This document shows, one piece after another, positions 1-5,756 of a stretch of DNA of 8,736 nucleotides. The DNA is from Candidatus Eiseniibacteriota bacterium (lineage in GTDB: Bacteria; Eisenbacteria; RBG-16-71-46; JAGVPR01). Both the position numbers and the translations under genes were made by a program. The DNA is taken from positions 1 through 8,736 of the forward strand of contig JAGVPR010000205.1 in the NCBI GenBank assembly GCA_020052115.1, in the 5' to 3' direction. The stretch's first letter is position 1, and each line of letters opens with the position of its first letter. The notes under the pieces were generated by a model that was not told the DNA's origin, ran no database searches, and worked only from the letters and a program-made list of their open reading frames with translations.

Positions 1-204
1 ACGGTCGGACTCCTGACCACGTTGGGGCTTGGCTATCTCCGATTCGTCCGCCGCAGCGCGACCTCGCCAGTCACCGCCGGATCGGGAATCCAAGACGGAC
101 AGGGGTTAGCAGACGTCGAGCGCCGCGTCCGAGATCTTGAAGAGCGGATGAACGAAGCCGCGCACGCGCTCGGACGCAGGAGCGATAGTTCGATCGCGCC
201 CTGA
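1..204 (+). CDS. C-terminal part of a small membrane-anchored coiled-coil protein (5' end outside window)
   Basis: The frame is open from base 1 to a TGA at 202-204, so only the last 67 residues are seen. They begin with a hydrophobic stretch (TVGLLTTLGLGYLRF) that looks like the end of a transmembrane helix. It is followed by basic residues (RR), a flexible Gly/Ser linker, and a charged heptad-like segment (LADVERRVRDLEERMNEAAHAL) that probably forms a coiled coil on the cytoplasmic side. An internal TTG at 22 could be read as a start, but it would cut the hydrophobic segment, so I treat the gene as partial. I do not recognise the family. The gene ends 31 bases before an attC-like site, the position expected of a cassette gene. 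Confidence 0.5.
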   Translation, partial: TVGLLTTLGLGYLRFVRRSATSPVTAGSGIQDGQGLADVERRVRDLEERMNEAAHALGRRSDSSIAP

Positions 205-235
205 GCAGTGAGGCTCGATGCTGATGTGAGAGGCC

Positions 236-356
236 GTCTAACTGCTGCGTTGACCTGTCGGGCGGCCCCGGCCTGCTAGGGTACGGGCAAGAAGCGCGAC
301 GCCTGACTTCGCCAGGGCCGCGCCGGTCTCGCCCGCGGGTCACGCGTACGTTTGGC
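236..356 (+). other. attC: attC-like integron recombination site (121 bp)
   Basis: The left box GTCTAAC (236-242) fits the RYYYAAC consensus. It is followed by a 5-nt spacer (243-247) and an arm starting CGTTGACC at 248. The right arm ends GGTCACG (338-344), then a 5-nt spacer (345-349) and the box GTTTGGC (350-356). By eye the arms 248-272 and 322-344 pair over about 19 bp, interrupted by unpaired T251 and T258, which resemble the extrahelical bases of attC. The outer boxes also pair except at one position. Crossover would fall between G350 and T351. GTTTGGC deviates from GTTRRRY at its fourth base. Confidence 0.66.
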
Positions 357-401
357 GCACATCGTGCTCGAAAGGAGCGGCCGGTGGGTCCTGCGGAGGC
401 C

Positions 402-430
402 TTGACATGTGTATATTACCTGCATATACT
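402..430 (+). promoter_or_regulatory. brnTA promoter (near-consensus sigma70-type)
   Basis: TTGACA (402-407) is a perfect -35 hexamer. TATACT (425-430) is a five-of-six -10 hexamer. The spacer between them is exactly 17 bases. The predicted transcription start is about 436-438, which coincides with the brnT ATG at 437. The promoter lies inside the putative cassette (351-1109), so the pair would not need an upstream integron promoter. Confidence 0.82.
411..429 (+). promoter_or_regulatory. Palindromic operator, probable BrnA autorepression site
   Basis: GTATAT (411-416) and ATATAC (424-429) form a perfect 6-bp inverted repeat with a 7-nt centre, lying in the promoter spacer and over the -10 box. 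BrnA-type ribbon-helix-helix antitoxins are known to repress their own operon, alone or with BrnT, by binding palindromic promoter DNA. Assigning this palindrome to BrnA is an inference from position. Confidence 0.58.
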
Positions 431-436
431 TAGCCC

Positions 437-751
437 ATGAGTCTGATTCCCGAGTTCTTCCCCCAGGTAACTGGGTTCGAGTGGGACGACGGAAACTCGG
501 ACAAGAACAGGCTCCGACACCGCGTGACCCAGCCGGAGGCCGAGCAGGTCTTCCTCAATCGCCCCTTGCTTCTGGCTCAGAGTCCGGGGCGCACTCGGGT
601 CGAAGTCCGATACTTCGCGCTGGGCCGGACCGATCTGGATCGCCATCTAGCCATCGTGTTCGCCGTGAAGGGCGCCCTGCTGCGAGTGATCTCGGCGCGG
701 CCCATGAGTCGGCGTGAGAGGAGGACGTATGCCCAGGCGCAAGCAGCTTAA
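437..751 (+). CDS. brnT: BrnT family ribonuclease toxin (type II toxin-antitoxin)
   Basis: The 104-residue protein has the BrnT signature. There is an N-terminal GFEWDDGNSDKN (13-24), then EAEQVF (34-39), a central ALGRTD (61-66) followed by LAIVF (71-75), and the C-terminal RVISARPMSRRERRTY (83-98). BrnT toxins are small RNases that stop translation and are neutralised by BrnA binding. The usual His-Gly of the KNxxKHGV motif reads His-Arg here (28-29). The 3' end overlaps brnA by 23 bases, which suggests translational coupling. No Shine-Dalgarno precedes the ATG, and the predicted transcript starts at or next to it, so translation is probably leaderless. No alternative ATG or GTG lies between the start and the conserved GFEWD. 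Confidence 0.92.
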   Translation: MSLIPEFFPQVTGFEWDDGNSDKNRLRHRVTQPEAEQVFLNRPLLLAQSPGRTRVEVRYFALGRTDLDRHLAIVFAVKGALLRVISARPMSRRERRTYAQAQAA

Positions 752-1034
752 GCCGATCCCGAGCTTTAAGTCCGAGGCCGAGGAGCGGGCTTTCTGGGAG
801 AGCCACGATAGCTCCGACTTCGTCGACTGGAGCGCGGCGCATCTCGGGTTCTTCCCGAATCTGAAGCCCTCAACCGAGACGATCTCGCTGAGGCTTCCGG
901 CAAGACTTCTCGCTGAGCTCAAGATCCTCGCGAACAAGCGTGACGTGCCATACCAGTCGCTCCTGAAGATGTACCTGGCAGAGCGTGTCGCGCGAGAGGT
1001 TGCGAGGGAGTCGGGACGCCGAACAAGCGGTTGA
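729..1034 (+). CDS. brnA: BrnA-type CopG/ribbon-helix-helix antitoxin
   Basis: The 101-residue protein is the expected partner of BrnT. Its N-terminal segment SFKSEAEERAFWESHDSSDF (12-31) is the signature of the BrnA/CopG antitoxin family and is the likely toxin-binding part. TETISLRLPARLLAELKILA (49-68), continued by the helix at 72-88, is a ribbon-helix-helix DNA-binding domain that should bind the promoter palindrome as a dimer. I chose ATG 729 because GAGGAGG lies at 718-724; a GTG at 714 would sit within or before that site. The stop codon TGA (1032-1034) lies inside the left box of the following attC-like site. Toxin-first order is normal for brnTA. Confidence 0.9.
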   Translation: MPRRKQLKPIPSFKSEAEERAFWESHDSSDFVDWSAAHLGFFPNLKPSTETISLRLPARLLAELKILANKRDVPYQSLLKMYLAERVAREVARESGRRTSG

Positions 1035-1115
1035 ACCCGCCGGCCCGCACGGGTCGCACTCAAACGAATGCCGTCCTCATTCTGTGCGGACCGCGGGCTA
1101 GCCGCAGCGTTAGGG
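1030..1115 (+). other. attC: attC-like integron recombination site (86 bp)
   Basis: The left box GTTGAAC (1030-1036) overlaps the brnA stop codon. A 5-nt spacer (1037-1041) leads to an arm starting GGCCCGC (1042-1048). The right arm GTGCGGACCGCGGGC (1084-1098) plus GCC (1101-1103) is followed by a 5-nt spacer (1104-1108) and GTTAGGG (1109-1115). The arms pair by eye over about 15 bp, with bulged bases at 1049-1050, 1053 and 1098-1100. The apical part is extended by GAATG (1066-1070) with CATTC (1078-1082). GTTAGGG differs from GTTRRRY only at its last base, and the left box differs from RYYYAAC at one position. Together with the site at 236-356 this encloses brnTA exactly. Confidence 0.6.
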
Positions 1116-1140
1116 CTTCCACTTCGAGGAAGAGCGATCG

Positions 1141-1614
1141 ATGCTGGCCGTCGCGATGCTAGTTCTGGCGGTGCTTGCTACCGCTCCGGTGTCTGAAGCC
1201 AGGGAGCGGCCCGTGCCGCCCGTAATTGTCAAGAATCATTGCGGCTTTGAGTACGGGTGCGAGTTCTCAGAACCCTGGGTGGCGAGCGGGACCCTCACTG
1301 CCTTCCGGGCGAAGTTCGACACGAGGGAGGTGTTCCGCACTTCACCAGGAGAGAGTTTCAAGTCTCTTCGGGCGGATCTCGTGATTGACACCTTGGGAGC
1401 AGCGCTCGTCCAGGTACCTATCGGTCTTCATGTCCACGGCGCCGCTCCAACGGTCGCTGCTCCAGGGGATACGCTCCACATCCTTGAGTCAAGCGGGGAA
1501 GGCTGGTCCCGCGACGTAGGCACTTCCCCCCGTTTGATGGACACCTCGGTTCTGGAGGCTACTCCTCCAATCAAGGGGGTGTCAGATGGGACGAAGGAGA
1601 CGGTCGTACAGTGA
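1141..1614 (+). CDS. Secreted protein of unknown family, 3' end replaced by an IS3 remnant
   Basis: The ATG at 1141 is preceded by a purine-rich GAGGAAGAG (1126-1134) and opens a frame of 157 residues. Residues 1-20 (MLAVAMLVLAVLATAPVSEA) are a typical signal peptide with cleavage near Ala20, so the protein is exported. The mature part has two cysteines (Cys34, Cys40) in a GFEYGCEF context and a probable beta-rich fold. I do not recognise the family. From about residue 125 the frame runs into DNA that looks like the left end of an IS3-type element, and it closes at a TGA inside the orfA start region. The last 30 or so residues are therefore probably not native and the gene is probably truncated. 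The gene begins 32 bases after the GTT box of the attC-like site, as expected for the next cassette. Confidence 0.6.
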   Translation: MLAVAMLVLAVLATAPVSEARERPVPPVIVKNHCGFEYGCEFSEPWVASGTLTAFRAKFDTREVFRTSPGESFKSLRADLVIDTLGAALVQVPIGLHVHGAAPTVAAPGDTLHILESSGEGWSRDVGTSPRLMDTSVLEATPPIKGVSDGTKETVVQ

Positions 1615-1726
1615 CGAGTTCAAGCTGGAGGCTGTGAAGCTGATTCTGGGTCGGGGAGTGAGCGTGGCGCGGGCGAAGCTAGAGCGGGACATTTTGAAAA
1701 GAGCGACGGCGTACTTTGCGAAAGAG
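1514..1726 (+). mobile_element. IS3-family insertion-sequence remnant (left end and part of orfA)
   Basis: The right half of this segment encodes a shortened IS3-type OrfA. The left half (about 1514-1585) is a non-coding leader of the kind found at IS3 left ends, including a C-rich run and TTGATGGACACC near 1534-1545. The left boundary is estimated from where the preceding secreted protein stops looking native and was not located precisely. No orfB and no right end follow; the sequence changes character after 1726. I could not confirm the terminal inverted repeats. Confidence 0.55.
1586..1726 (+). pseudogene. IS3-family OrfA remnant with internal deletion
   Basis: ATG 1586 is preceded by AAGGGGG (1573-1579). 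It opens MGRRRRSYSDEFKLEAVKLI, the usual start of an IS3-type OrfA helix-turn-helix. After residue 31 the frame jumps to LERDILKRATAYFAKE (32-47), the leucine-zipper end of the same family. About half of a normal 90-100-residue OrfA, including the recognition helix and linker, is therefore missing in frame near 1678. After residue 47 the frame continues without a stop into the downstream esterase, giving a 379-codon open frame. That fusion is probably accidental, because the esterase has its own ribosome site and signal peptide. Confidence 0.75.
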
Positions 1727-1828
1727 CCGCCCGTCGGCGGCGGCAGCGAAGGAAGAGAGGACGCCGCGCCGGGCTCGGCGCCCCCCGCGGCCCATGCGTA
1801 CGTCAGACGGACGCAGGAGGCTACAGTG

Positions 1829-2725
1829 ATGATTACAGCGACCATCCGCAGTGGCCTTCTAGCTGCGGCAATCGGTTTCCTGGCCTGCGCTCCGTGCTGC
1901 GTTGCCGCGCAAACACCCGCCGTTGTGGACGGGCCCGTCGCGCACGTCTACTCGACGACGGCGGGCCGTGACCTGAAGGCTCATGTGTTCTCGCCGCAGG
2001 CGCGGATAGGCCACCACCGCCGGGCTGCGATCGTGCTGTTCCACGGGGGCGGCTGGACAATGGGTGAACCTGCGTGGGCATTCCCGCGGGCGCGGCATTA
2101 TGCGGAACGCGGGATGGTCGCGGTCGCGGCGCAGTACCGGTTATCGGATCGCGATTCCGTGGCGCCGATCGACGCCATGGCCGATGCACGCGCGGTGATT
2201 CGATGGATGCGCGGCCATGCTGACTCCCTTGATATCGATCCGGAGCGCATCGCGGCCTACGGTTGGTCGGCTGGCGGGCACCTGGCCGCATGTGCCGCGA
2301 TCTTCGAAGATGACAATGCGGCCGGAACCGTCAGTTCCGTGCCGAACGCTCTGGTATTGGTCTCGCCGGCAGTGTCGCTGGTATCAGACAAGTGGTTTCA
2401 GCTCCTCCTCGGGGAGCGCGCCGACGCGCGAGAGGTCTCTCCCGATGAGCACGTGCGCAAGGGGATGCCGCCTGCATTGGTCTTGCAGGGGAACATCGAC
2501 ACGGTGACACCGCTGGCCGGTGCGAAACGCTTCTGCGACCGGATGCGCGCGGCGGGCAATGTCTGCGAGTTGCAGGTGTACGAGAACTTCGGGCATCTTT
2601 TCACGCCGAAGGGCATCGCCGACGACGGCATGCCGGAGCCGGACCCGGAAACCGCAAAGGCTGCGGCGGCAAGGGCCGACGCGTTCCTGGTCTCCCTCGG
2701 GTTCATGGAGGCGCAGTCGCGGTGA
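1829..2725 (+). CDS. Secreted alpha/beta-hydrolase, HSL/BD-FAE-like serine esterase
   Basis: The 298-residue protein carries the hallmarks of the hormone-sensitive-lipase-like esterase group. The oxyanion-hole motif HGGGW is at 72-76. The nucleophile elbow GWSAGG (145-150) contains Ser147. The likely catalytic Asp is Asp224 (NIDTVTP) and the likely His is His256 (GHLF). Residues 1-27 form a signal peptide ending CVAA before Gln28, so it acts outside the cytoplasmic membrane; Cys20 could be a poor lipobox. Such enzymes hydrolyse short-chain esters such as acetyl groups on sugars or xenobiotics; the substrate cannot be told. I chose ATG 1829 because AGGAGG lies at 1815-1820 with an 8-base spacer and the signal peptide follows at once. 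An upstream in-frame extension through the IS3 remnant is not native. Confidence 0.88.
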   Translation: MITATIRSGLLAAAIGFLACAPCCVAAQTPAVVDGPVAHVYSTTAGRDLKAHVFSPQARIGHHRRAAIVLFHGGGWTMGEPAWAFPRARHYAERGMVAVAAQYRLSDRDSVAPIDAMADARAVIRWMRGHADSLDIDPERIAAYGWSAGGHLAACAAIFEDDNAAGTVSSVPNALVLVSPAVSLVSDKWFQLLLGERADAREVSPDEHVRKGMPPALVLQGNIDTVTPLAGAKRFCDRMRAAGNVCELQVYENFGHLFTPKGIADDGMPEPDPETAKAAAARADAFLVSLGFMEAQSR

Positions 2726-3029
2726 TTCCGGCGGGATGGATCAGGACTTCGTGCACTCCACCGACAGTGGATCCTCCGCCGCGCCAGAAGCGGCTGTCCT
2801 CGAGACCTACTTCGAAGTTCTGCGGCCGTCGGAGAGTCCCAGGGGCACAAGCAGCACTACCTGGAGCCACTCCACCGATGCAGGAAGACGCCGCCGGAGA
2901 TGAAGCAGAACGCGCTGCGTCGGGTATAGCGCCCGCCGCGCAAGAGGCGTACGCTGTGCGCTTGACTGTGAATGTCCTGAAGGCTGCCGGGGTTGGTTCC
3001 TCAGCGACTCGAACCACGAGGAGGATCCA
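2726..3029. other. Non-coding gap of about 300 bases, no convincing gene
   Basis: No frame here has a start, ribosome site and protein-like composition together. The frame of the upstream esterase stays open after its stop, from 2726 to a TAG near 2929, without a start codon, and I recognise nothing in it. A short perfect hairpin, TCCAC (2757-2761) with GTGGA (2767-2771), lies 31 bases after the esterase stop and lacks a T tract. I looked for an attC-like site here: there is a GTT at 2992-2994 and an AAC near 2911, but no convincing complementary arms. Confidence 0.4.
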
Positions 3030-3374
3030 ATGAAAAAGCTCGCATTGACCCTGCTGGTGCTGTTTGGCGCGACCTGTTGCCCCGCCGTACGCGCCGCCGA
3101 CCTGGACGCATGCGGGAACCTGAGTGCGGGAATTCCCGGGACGTCGTGCTCCGAGCTCGTCCTTCACGTTCAATCGGTGGGCTACTTCGTCCTGGACACC
3201 TACTCGAGCTTCGGCGCCGGGGATGTCGTGCACGTCGTCGGTTCCTTCCCCCCATTCTGCTGGGCTCCGTGCCCGGAAGCCGACGGTTGTCTCATCGTGG
3301 GGACCATCGAGCCCTGCGCTCCCACGTCGGCGGCGAGTTGCTCGTGGGGCACCATCAAGAGCATCTACCGGTGA
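3030..3374 (+). CDS. Small secreted cysteine-rich protein, unknown function
   Basis: The 114-residue protein starts at ATG 3030 behind a strong GAGGAGGA (3018-3025). Residues 1-23 (MKKLALTLLVLFGATCCPAVRAA) are a clear signal peptide. The mature chain has seven cysteines (28, 40, 77, 81, 87, 96, 104), suggesting disulphide bonds outside the cytoplasm. The core reads GYFVLDTYSSFGAGDVVHVV (51-70), then Gly-Ser-Phe, with Cys-x3-Cys and Gly-Cys following. This alternation of beta-strand-like segments around FGAGDVVHV resembles small OB-like beta-barrel proteins seen in other environmental bacteria, but that is only a resemblance. No partner gene is evident. The stop codon is followed at once by a palindromic stretch. 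Confidence 0.72.
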   Translation: MKKLALTLLVLFGATCCPAVRAADLDACGNLSAGIPGTSCSELVLHVQSVGYFVLDTYSSFGAGDVVHVVGSFPPFCWAPCPEADGCLIVGTIEPCAPTSAASCSWGTIKSIYR

Positions 3375-3375
3375 T

Positions 3376-3443
3376 CGCCTGAACTCGTAGTGGCCCGCCG
3401 CCGGCGAGCGCCACGACATCAGGCGGCTCGGGCCGCGTTGCGG
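3376..3443 (+). repeat. Extended palindrome, possible degenerate attC or transcription terminator
   Basis: CGCCTGA (3376-3382) and TCAGGCG (3419-3425) are perfect inverted copies, with GTGGC (3390-3394) and GCCAC (3410-3414) nested inside. AAC at 3382-3384 is followed by a 5-nt spacer before GTGGC. An alternative fold pairs 3390-3402 with 3422-3436, directly before GTT at 3437-3439, 20 bases from the next start codon. Neither fold gives both boxes and both spacers of a clean attC. There is no T tract for a classical terminator. Confidence 0.35.
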
Positions 3444-3444
3444 C

Positions 3445-3450
3445 TATGAT
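3445..3450 (+). promoter_or_regulatory. Possible -10 box for the GNAT gene
   Basis: TATGAT (3445-3450) ends six bases before the ATG at 3457, the same spacing as between the brnT -10 box and its ATG. No ribosome-binding site is present, which would suit a leaderless transcript. No -35 hexamer is recognisable 17 bases upstream, so the call is weak. Confidence 0.3.
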
Positions 3451-3456
3451 CATCCG

Positions 3457-3987
3457 ATGCTGATCCGAACGGAGCGGCTGGAACTCGTCGCGGCGACGCT
3501 CGTCCACGTCGAGGCGGAAATGGAGTGTTCCGAGAAGCTCGGACGACTACTCGGGGCAGAGATCCCCAGGAGCTGGCCTCCGGGCGAGTACGACCGTTCC
3601 GCCCTGGAGTTCTTTCATGCCCGGCTGTCTGAGAGCGGCGACGCGGTCGGGTGGTACGGCTGGTACGCGATCCGTCGTCCCGTCGAGGGTGACCGCGCAG
3701 TGGTGATCGGGGCAGGCGGATACCTCGGCCCACCCGGTCCTGATGGGATCGTGGAGGTCGGCTACTCGATCGCGCCGGAGTTTCAGGGCCGCGCGTTCGC
3801 GACGGAGCTGGTCCAGGCGCTCGTGTCGCGGGCTTTCTCGGTGGCTGCCGTAGTCGGAGTCATCGCGCACACGACGCCGACGAACGAAGGGTCAATCAAG
3901 GTTCTCGAGAAATGCGGTTTCACGCCGGCCGGAGCCGGTAGCGGGCCCGATACGGTGAAGTATGAGAGGTTACGGCCAACCAGGTGA
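3457..3987 (+). CDS. GNAT family N-acetyltransferase (RimJ/RimL-like)
   Basis: The 176-residue protein has the length and layout of RimJ/RimL-type GNAT enzymes, which move an acetyl group from acetyl-CoA to an amine. It opens with MLIRTERLEL, the first strand of this subgroup. VEVGYSIAPEFQGRAFATEL (99-118) is motif A, with the acetyl-CoA pyrophosphate-binding loop QGRAFA at 110-115. TPTNEGSIKVLEKCGF (140-155) is motif B, with the conserved Asn, Ser and Glu-Lys-x-Gly-Phe. The substrate cannot be predicted; relatives act on protein N-termini, antibiotics or small amines. There is no Shine-Dalgarno before ATG 3457, but the conserved N-terminal strand supports this start. Stand-alone GNATs are frequent integron cassette cargo. 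Confidence 0.9.
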   Translation: MLIRTERLELVAATLVHVEAEMECSEKLGRLLGAEIPRSWPPGEYDRSALEFFHARLSESGDAVGWYGWYAIRRPVEGDRAVVIGAGGYLGPPGPDGIVEVGYSIAPEFQGRAFATELVQALVSRAFSVAAVVGVIAHTTPTNEGSIKVLEKCGFTPAGAGSGPDTVKYERLRPTR

Positions 3988-4012
3988 CTCCGAGTCGCGG
4001 GCTGCTTGCAGC
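3986..4012. repeat. Two short hairpins at the end of the GNAT gene
   Basis: GACTC (3986-3990) and GAGTC (3992-3996) form a near-perfect palindrome overlapping the end of the GNAT gene. GCTGC (4001-4005) and GCAGC (4008-4012) form a second hairpin. They could slow transcription or protect the 3' end, but no T tract follows. The rest of the gap to 4158 shows no attC-like GTT box and no gene. Confidence 0.3.
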
Positions 4013-4158
4013 GTCCGGCATCACTGAAACTCTTCGGTCGGCAGGCCCGTAGTAACGGTCTGGCCCTGGGCTGGACCTTGAGGCGAACCGACGCACTCTC
4101 ACCGTGCCCTGCGGGATAAACTCGCAGCCGGGAGTCGGCAAGACACTGGAGGCGGGAC

Positions 4159-4848
4159 ATGAACACAACGGCGACGTTGGCGCGGCGAGCGGGAGTGCTG
4201 TACTTGGTATTTGCGCTGGTGGCGATCGTCCGCGAGTTCCTCTTTCCCGCCTTCGTTGTTCTCGAGGATGCCGCGGCGACGGCCCGCAACATCACCGCTG
4301 CCGAGCTTACCTACCGCATCGGCCTTCTGATCAGCTTCGCCACTCTCGTCATCTTCATCTTCCTGGTTGTGAGCCTGTACTACCTCCTCAAGGACGTTGC
4401 CAGGCGGCAGGCCCTGCTCATGGTGCTCTTGGTCGTAGTCGGCGTCGCCGTCTCGCTCGCCAACCTGCTCCATAAGCTCGCGGCGCTGGTGCTCTTGAGT
4501 GGCGCCGACTACTTGTCGGTGTTCACGAGACCTCAGCTGGACGCTCTGGCGCTTGGGTTTCTCAGAGTACACAGCAGTGGAGTCGCTCTTGCCTTGGCGT
4601 TTTGGGGTCTCTGGCTCTTTCCCTTCGGCATCCTCGTCATCAAGTCGGGCTTCTTCCCTCGGATCCTGGGCATCTTGCTGATCATCGCAGGCGTCGGCTA
4701 TCTCGTCACGAGCGCAACATCCATCGTCTTGCCTGCCTACAGGCAGGTTGTCTCCCAGGTCATGATGCCGCTCTATTTCGGAGAGGTGCCGATAATCCTC
4801 TGGCTCGTCATCAAGGGGGCGAAGGTGCCGCAACCACAGACGCGGTGA
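4159..4848 (+). CDS. DUF4386 family integral membrane protein (copy 1)
   Basis: The 229-residue protein is a polytopic membrane protein of the DUF4386 family, whose function is unknown. Hydrophobic segments lie at about 11-33, 53-77, 84-113, 141-163, 167-190 and 201-219, giving six or so membrane spans. The conserved block FWGLWLFPFG (148-157), then a pattern of hydrophobic residues with IKSGFFPRILG (161-171), is shared with the neighbouring copy. A Shine-Dalgarno GGAGG (4148-4152) precedes ATG 4159 by six bases. The next gene starts 38 bases after the stop and encodes a paralogue, so the two are probably co-transcribed. The long frame on the opposite strand is a codon-bias shadow. Confidence 0.88.
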   Translation: MNTTATLARRAGVLYLVFALVAIVREFLFPAFVVLEDAAATARNITAAELTYRIGLLISFATLVIFIFLVVSLYYLLKDVARRQALLMVLLVVVGVAVSLANLLHKLAALVLLSGADYLSVFTRPQLDALALGFLRVHSSGVALALAFWGLWLFPFGILVIKSGFFPRILGILLIIAGVGYLVTSATSIVLPAYRQVVSQVMMPLYFGEVPIILWLVIKGAKVPQPQTR

Positions 4849-4886
4849 TGCAGCACCCGGCCACCTGTGCATAGAATGGAGAGGAT

Positions 4887-5585
4887 GTGAAATCGACCCA
4901 GCAGCAGGCGCGAGCCGCCGGGTTCCTGTACCTCCTTCTTGCACTGAGCGCCCCCATCGGCCTCCTCTATGTCCCCGGCAAGTTGATCGTGGCTGGGAAT
5001 GCGACCGCGACGGCCGATAACATCAGGGCTTCCGGGTGGCTTCTCCGCGTCGGCATCGCGAGCGAACTGGTCCACCAGATCATCGGCGTATTCCTGGTCC
5101 TGGCGCTCTACCGCTTGTTCAAGGCGGTCAACGAGACTCATGCCACGCAGATGGTGATCCTGGGAGCGCTGGTCTCCGTTCCAATCGTGTTCGTCAACGT
5201 CCTCAACGAAATCGCCGCGCAGGTCCTCGTGAGCGGCGCCGGCTTTCTGTCGGTGTTCGAGAAGCCTCATCTGGATGCCCTGGCGTACCTGTTCCTCCGT
5301 CTGCACGACAAGGGCATCACCGTGGCTTCCGTATTCTGGGGACTCTGGCTGTTCCCGTTCGGGATGCTGGTCATCCGCTCGGGCTTCATCCCCCGCGTGC
5401 TCGGCGTCCTGCTGATGATTGCCGGCGTCGCCTACCTGGCCAGTTCCTTCGCGACCCTTGTCCTGCCACGGTACGCGCCACTGGTGTCGAAGGTCGCGTT
5501 GCCGCTCGAGGTCGCGGAACTGCCGATCATCTTCTGGCTGTTGATCTGGGGCGCGAAGACGCGAAGGGCCGCCGCCCTCGCATGA
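4887..5585 (+). CDS. DUF4386 family integral membrane protein (copy 2)
   Basis: The 232-residue protein is a paralogue of the preceding gene. Both share an N-terminal AGxLYL motif, a central LSVFxxPxLDALA motif (121-133 here) and FWGLWLFPFG (150-159). Both also share SGFxPRxLGxLLxIAGVxYL (165-184), and the C-terminal halves are the more alike. Six or so membrane spans are expected. The start is GTG 4887, preceded by GGAG at 4878-4881; an ATG at 4885 is out of frame and followed at once by TGA. The gene ends one base before the stop of a regulator remnant on the opposite strand, so no terminator fits between them. Function is unknown; a two-subunit membrane complex is possible but only inferred. 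Confidence 0.88.
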   Translation: MKSTQQQARAAGFLYLLLALSAPIGLLYVPGKLIVAGNATATADNIRASGWLLRVGIASELVHQIIGVFLVLALYRLFKAVNETHATQMVILGALVSVPIVFVNVLNEIAAQVLVSGAGFLSVFEKPHLDALAYLFLRLHDKGITVASVFWGLWLFPFGMLVIRSGFIPRVLGVLLMIAGVAYLASSFATLVLPRYAPLVSKVALPLEVAELPIIFWLLIWGAKTRRAAALA

Positions 5586-5586
5586 C

Positions 5587-5754
5587 TCACTCTTCCCCAT
5601 GCTGGAACACCCGCTCCAGCGGCACGACGAACACCCGCGCGATCCGGAATGCGACTTGCAGCAACGGCGAGTACTTGTTCCCCTCGATCGCGTTTACCAT
5701 CTGCCGCGTGACGCCGACCCGGTCCGCAAGCTCCTGCTGCGTCATCTCGCCCTG
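5587..5754 (-). pseudogene. XRE-family helix-turn-helix regulator, 5'-truncated
   Basis: Read on the minus strand, ATG 5745 opens a 52-residue frame ending at TGA 5587-5589. It reads TQQELADRVGVTRQMVNAIE and continues GNKYSPLLQVAFRIARVF and VPLERVFQ. This is the helix-turn-helix and tail of small XRE (YgzD-like) regulators, normally about 65-70 residues. Family-like sequence continues three codons upstream of the ATG (Gln-Gly-Glu), then a stop codon occurs. The first helix, normally about 15 residues of the LRxLRxERG type, is therefore missing. Whether the short form is still made from ATG 5745 is unknown; a lone recognition module would lack part of the fold. It is convergent with the DUF4386 gene and is one of two opposite-strand coding signals in its neighbourhood that are cut at the same point. 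Confidence 0.82.
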
Positions 5755-5756
5755 TC

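Noticed and set aside
2722..3033. 103-codon plus-strand open frame in the gap after the esterase
   Set aside because: It has no ribosome site, a Pro/Arg-rich composition, and overlaps the esterase stop and the next start in a way that suggests chance.
2703..3419. 238-codon minus-strand open frame
   Set aside because: It is antisense to the signal-peptide protein at 3030-3374, which has a strong ribosome site; the antisense product shows no family motif.
4099..5600. Long minus-strand open frames of 281 and 275 codons opposite the DUF4386 genes
   Set aside because: They are mirror shadows of the two membrane-protein genes: rich in Asp, Glu, Gln and Arg, without recognisable motifs, while the plus-strand products are clearly DUF4386.
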